A stretch of 17,927 bases of DNA from Chitinophagales bacterium (lineage in GTDB: Bacteria > Bacteroidota > Bacteroidia > Chitinophagales > Chitinophagaceae), in the NCBI GenBank assembly GCA_015654495.1, contig JAATGW010000119.1, forward strand, positions 1 through 17,927, in the 5' to 3' direction. Below the pieces are notes generated by a model, which saw nothing but the letters and a program-made list of their open reading frames with translations, was not told the DNA's origin and ran no database searches. Below are positions 14,861-17,927 of this stretch, in pieces (positions within the stretch are counted from its first letter, which is position 1; each line of letters opens with the position of its first letter). The position numbers were made by a program, and so were the translations under genes.

Positions 14861-15748
14861 ATGATAAGCGCCGCAGATATGGCAAAAGTAGAACGGCTTA
14901 TCCGGCTCAGCGAAACCCATCCCATACTACCTGATGAGTTTATTCCCTGGCACCTGAAAGAGAATCAGGAACCGCTGATGCCTGAAGAAATTATTTCACT
15001 ATACGGTCACCCGCTTTTTGACACACTTACCGCCCATCAGAAAAGAGAGCTCGGCAGGCATGAATTGGTTCAGGTAATGTACTCATACGCCTGGGCAGAA
15101 GGTCTTGCGTGTATGGTTTTTAATAAACGAATCCTCAATATTTCACCGGAGTCAGTTGAATACCGTTATCTCGTTAAAGAACTGATCGAGGAATTCCGTC
15201 ACCAGGATATGTTTGCGAGAGCAATCAGAATGCTGAATGGAAATAAAATTACACTGCCCTGGTTCCAGAAGTTTATCGGAAAATTTACTGCCAGCTATTT
15301 CCCGACATCTTACCAGTTTATGTCAGTACTGGCCATTGAGCTGCTGACCGATGTTTACGGAGAGCTTGTGAGGAAATCACCTGATATTTTTGAGCCGCTG
15401 CGCAAAGTGGCTGAACTGCATCACATTGAAGAAGGACGTCATATACATTATACACGCATATGGCTGAAACATTATACTGAAAATGCAGGGTTCTTTAAAA
15501 GAACTGTATTCAGTTATGTGGTTCTGCTGAATATCTGGTATATGCGATCCTTATATGTTACAAAACAAAACTTTGAAGCCATCGGAGTGAAAGACCCGGC
15601 CAAATTTACCAGAGAAGCCAGAAAAAATCTTAAAAAGAATTTCGGCAGATTATATCTCCGTGAAATCATAGAATTTGTAAACAGTTTCAACGGATTTAAT
15701 TTTCTTACCAAACCGATGTGGCGGCGACTACTTGCTGCAGAAATATGA
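14861..15748 (+). CDS. AurF-like diiron oxygenase, first gene of a biosynthetic operon
   Basis: A 295-residue soluble helical protein of the AurF (p-aminobenzoate N-oxygenase-like) family, which uses a non-haem diiron centre and O2. All seven ligand positions can be placed: E80, E111-x-x-H114 (EFRH), E160 (LAIE), and H187-xxx-E191-xx-H194 (HHIEEGRH). The 27-residue spacing from E160 to H187 equals that recalled for AurF (E196 to H223). Start is ATG 14861; an in-frame ATG at 14879 is possible. Its stop overlaps the next ATG by 4 bp, so it is translationally coupled to the ketoacyl synthase, and its substrate is probably made or used by that pathway. N-oxygenation, hydroxylation or another oxidation is possible; the substrate is unknown. 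Confidence 0.85.
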   Translation: MISAADMAKVERLIRLSETHPILPDEFIPWHLKENQEPLMPEEIISLYGHPLFDTLTAHQKRELGRHELVQVMYSYAWAEGLACMVFNKRILNISPESVEYRYLVKELIEEFRHQDMFARAIRMLNGNKITLPWFQKFIGKFTASYFPTSYQFMSVLAIELLTDVYGELVRKSPDIFEPLRKVAELHHIEEGRHIHYTRIWLKHYTENAGFFKRTVFSYVVLLNIWYMRSLYVTKQNFEAIGVKDPAKFTREARKNLKKNFGRLYLREIIEFVNSFNGFNFLTKPMWRRLLAAEI

Positions 15749-16740
15749 GAAGGGTTTTTATAGAATATATCAGTTCCTTTTTACCTGGAGAAAGAATAAG
15801 CAATGGCTGCGTAGAACAAAAAATTAAGGCCGGTGGATTTGATATACAGGAAGGATTAATTGAAAAAATAATCGGCAATAAATACAGGTATTATGCTGAA
15901 AATGAGGAACAGGTTTCAGATCTCTGCGCCAGTGCGGCCAGAAAACTCCTGGAAAAAATTCCCGACCGGAAGATAGATCTTCTCATTTTTGCCGCTGCCT
16001 CACAGGATCTGATTGAACCGGCCACTGCCAATATCGTTCAACATAAATTGGGATTGAATTGCCCGGCCTTTGATTTGAAGAATGCCTGCAACAGTGTTAC
16101 GAATGCAATGGAAATTGCAAGTGCACTGATTTTAAATGGTGATTATAACAATATCCTGGTGGTGTGCGGAGAAAAAATCAGCAATAGCATACGATTTCAC
16201 AATATCAGAAAAGAAGATTTTAAAGACCATTTTGCTGCTTATTCTCTAGGTGATGCCGGCGTAGCTCTTCTTTTAAGCTCTACCACAGAAGACAAGGGCT
16301 TTTTCTATCACAAGCAGCAATCATTTGGAGAGTATTGGGAACTCTGCCGGATACAGGGAGGTGGTTCAATGTTTCCCGGAGATGCATCAAAACATTTTTT
16401 TATCGGTGATACTTTTGGATTGAAAAAAGTGTTGCTAAAACTTGCACCGGACTTTATTATCAATTGTATTAAAGAAGCAGGGATTACTGTGGACGATATT
16501 GACATTATATGTGCACACCAGGTTTCTAAAGATACCAACAAGATGCTATCAGAGGTTTTGAACTGCGATATCAAAAAAATTGTTCAGACATTTCATCTCT
16601 ATGGCAATACAGCAGCAGCTACTTTACCGTTAGCATTAGATTATGCATATGAAAAAAAGATGATCAAAAACGGTAGTATTGTGATGTTGGTTGGGATGGC
16701 GGCCGGAATTAATCTTTCTATTCAGTTAATGAAGGCTTAG
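15745..16740 (+). CDS. 3-ketoacyl-ACP synthase III family protein, OleA-like
   Basis: A 331-residue thiolase-fold condensing enzyme. C115 (LKNACNS) is the nucleophile, with H258 (AHQVS) and N288 (LYGNTAA) completing the Cys-His-Asn triad. A glutamate at 91 in DLIEPATAN sits where OleA has its active-site-entering Glu (recalled from Xanthomonas: LEPSVAS, 26 residues before the Cys; here 24), a place where FabH has a hydrophobic residue. HQVS also resembles OleA more than FabH (HQAN). OleA joins two acyl-CoA chains head to head, so a long-chain acyl condensation is the favoured role. Start is ATG 15745, overlapping the upstream TGA; an upstream in-frame ATG at 15718 lies inside the previous gene and is rejected. 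The next gene follows after 2 nt. Confidence 0.82.
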   Translation: MRRVFIEYISSFLPGERISNGCVEQKIKAGGFDIQEGLIEKIIGNKYRYYAENEEQVSDLCASAARKLLEKIPDRKIDLLIFAAASQDLIEPATANIVQHKLGLNCPAFDLKNACNSVTNAMEIASALILNGDYNNILVVCGEKISNSIRFHNIRKEDFKDHFAAYSLGDAGVALLLSSTTEDKGFFYHKQQSFGEYWELCRIQGGGSMFPGDASKHFFIGDTFGLKKVLLKLAPDFIINCIKEAGITVDDIDIICAHQVSKDTNKMLSEVLNCDIKKIVQTFHLYGNTAAATLPLALDYAYEKKMIKNGSIVMLVGMAAGINLSIQLMKA

Positions 16741-16742
16741 TC

Positions 16743-17927
16743 ATGCTGTATTCATCTCCTCTGCTGAAAATACTGGAAAAGCTTCCCCCTGATTTTGAAG
16801 TATGCAATGAAAAAAACCATATACTCAGGTCAGGTGAGCTGCTTGAAAAAAGTAGAAACCTCGCACATTACCTGCATAGAAGTGGAATAAAAAGGGGCGA
16901 TCATGTTTTACTTGCCTGCGATGTGGGAATTGAATTTCTCACGCTTTTTATGGCCTTAGTACATCTGCGTACAAAAAATGCATTTATTGATCCTCATATG
17001 GGGAATCAACTTTATGCTGCAAAACTGAAACAGTTCCGGCCAAAATGGGCTTTTATCGACAGCCGACTCTTGCTGTTGCAGGAACATCCGGTTTTGCGCT
17101 ATATCTATAGAAAAACGCGGAAGAATCCATTTTATATTCCCTTTTCCAATAAGTATACAATCTTCGCAACCGGAATAAAACTTCCGCTGTTTCAAAAAAA
17201 CAAACGGCTGAATTTTGATTCAGAAAACAGCAGCCATTTTGAAGAGACTGAAGAAGATGATGAGCTGGTTCTGGTTTATACTTCCGGAACATTGTCAGAA
17301 CCTAAAGCAGTTGTTCACACCATGAATAGCTTATACCAAAGCATGGTAGCTATTTCATCTTTATTAAAACCTGATGAAGGTGCATCGCTTGTAACTCATC
17401 TTCCGCATTTCGCGCTTATTGCAATGATGTCAGGGTATAAAACCTATTTCTGGAAGGAAACAACATCAGCTCGGGAAAGGATTGCTTTTATCAACAGGAA
17501 TAAAATCACAACACTATTTGGTCCGCCTGCTGAATATAAAGCACTGATCAATTTTTGCAGGGAATCGAGGCAACCATTTCCGCCTTCCCTCAGGTTGATC
17601 ATACTGGGGTCGGCGCCTGTTTTTAAATCGTTGCTGATGGAATTGCGTTCGCTTACAAGTGCAAAAATTACCTGCCTCTATGGGATGACAGAACACCTTA
17701 TTGTTGCAATTGCTGATGGCGATGAAAAAATAAATTTTGAAGGCAAGGGTGATTTTTTGGGAAGACCCATAAAAGGAATGGAATACAGAATCGATGAAGA
17801 TGGGGAATTACTCATCAGATCTCCAATGCTGTTTAAGCACTATTTTTATATACCTGAAAAAGTAAATTTTCACAGCTCCGGTGATCTTGCAGACATGGAT
17901 GCCGAAGGGCGGCTGGTAATGAAGGGA
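16743..17927 (+). CDS. AMP-forming acyl ligase, OleC-like, cut by the window end
   Basis: The frame is open for 395 codons from ATG 16743 to the last base, so the C-terminal domain is missing. ANL-superfamily motifs are present: A3 at 179-188 reads YTSGTLSEPK, A5 at 313-317 reads YGMTE, and HSSGDLADMD at 377-386 fits A7. FIDPHMG near residue 81, followed by an FRPKWAFID strand, resembles the IDPGMG block of OleC and fatty-acyl ligase relatives. The A3 loop is degenerate: the usual TTGxPKG is TLSEPKA, with the second Gly and last Gly replaced. OleC activates beta-hydroxy acids with ATP and closes them to beta-lactones; a plain acyl-CoA or acyl-ACP ligase is the alternative. It lies 2 nt after the OleA-like gene, clearly in the same operon. 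Confidence 0.82.
   Translation, partial: MLYSSPLLKILEKLPPDFEVCNEKNHILRSGELLEKSRNLAHYLHRSGIKRGDHVLLACDVGIEFLTLFMALVHLRTKNAFIDPHMGNQLYAAKLKQFRPKWAFIDSRLLLLQEHPVLRYIYRKTRKNPFYIPFSNKYTIFATGIKLPLFQKNKRLNFDSENSSHFEETEEDDELVLVYTSGTLSEPKAVVHTMNSLYQSMVAISSLLKPDEGASLVTHLPHFALIAMMSGYKTYFWKETTSARERIAFINRNKITTLFGPPAEYKALINFCRESRQPFPPSLRLIILGSAPVFKSLLMELRSLTSAKITCLYGMTEHLIVAIADGDEKINFEGKGDFLGRPIKGMEYRIDEDGELLIRSPMLFKHYFYIPEKVNFHSSGDLADMDAEGRLVMKG

Noticed and set aside
15718..15744. Upstream in-frame ATG as start of the ketoacyl synthase
   Set aside because: It would add nine residues (MAATTCCRN) unlike the family and overlap the previous gene by 31 bases; ATG 15745 gives the typical ATGA coupling.

Overview
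The window looks like metagenome-derived DNA from a Bacteroidota bacterium, probably Chitinophagales-like. Supporting signs are moderate GC (roughly 40-45% by eye), weak Shine-Dalgarno signals, candidate TAnnTTTG promoter boxes, and genes typical of that group: ComB, a SWIM-SNF2 helicase, and a cyclase-TolB-TPR receptor-like protein. The first ~325 bases differ. They are about 61% GC (counted over 1-300) and encode the tail of one ORF plus a MNT-like nucleotidyltransferase. That gene runs directly into a 5'-truncated pxpA within a stretch of about 20 bases that fits both genes, so this end is probably a chimeric join.

Layout: (1) 1-~343, foreign-looking nucleotidyltransferase fragment. (2) ~323-2165 (+), truncated 5-oxoprolinase subunit A (pxpA) overlapping a NRAMP-fold transporter gene whose last ~55 codons are displaced by a one-base frameshift. 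(3) 2166-2628, convergent intergenic region with a GC-rich hairpin, a 44-bp near-perfect palindrome and a G-quadruplex motif. (4) 2629-4656 (-), membrane-anchored class III adenylate cyclase with TolB-like and TPR domains, divergent from an unrecognised 170-residue protein (4866-5378, +). (5) 5405-14638, an all-minus block: a 1253-residue SNF2 helicase with two SWIM zinc motifs; a sugar-acid dehydratase (IlvD/Edd family, L-arabinonate-dehydratase-like) with an SDR; and gcvT - SRPBCC - comB. GCAGGCA-type heptad repeats lie in inverted orientation on both sides of the ~355-bp gap between comB and the dehydratase. (6) 14861-17927 (+), a tightly packed biosynthetic operon that leaves the window: AurF-like diiron oxygenase, OleA-like ketoacyl synthase III (4-bp overlap), and an OleC-like AMP-forming enzyme (2-nt gap, cut by the window end).

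The last operon is the best candidate for an interesting system. All seven AurF metal-ligand positions, the Cys-His-Asn triad of the thiolase fold and an OleA-type glutamate are visible. This suggests acyl-acyl condensation followed by adenylation chemistry (olefin or beta-lactone type) coupled to a diiron oxidation. The remaining genes and the product cannot be seen here.
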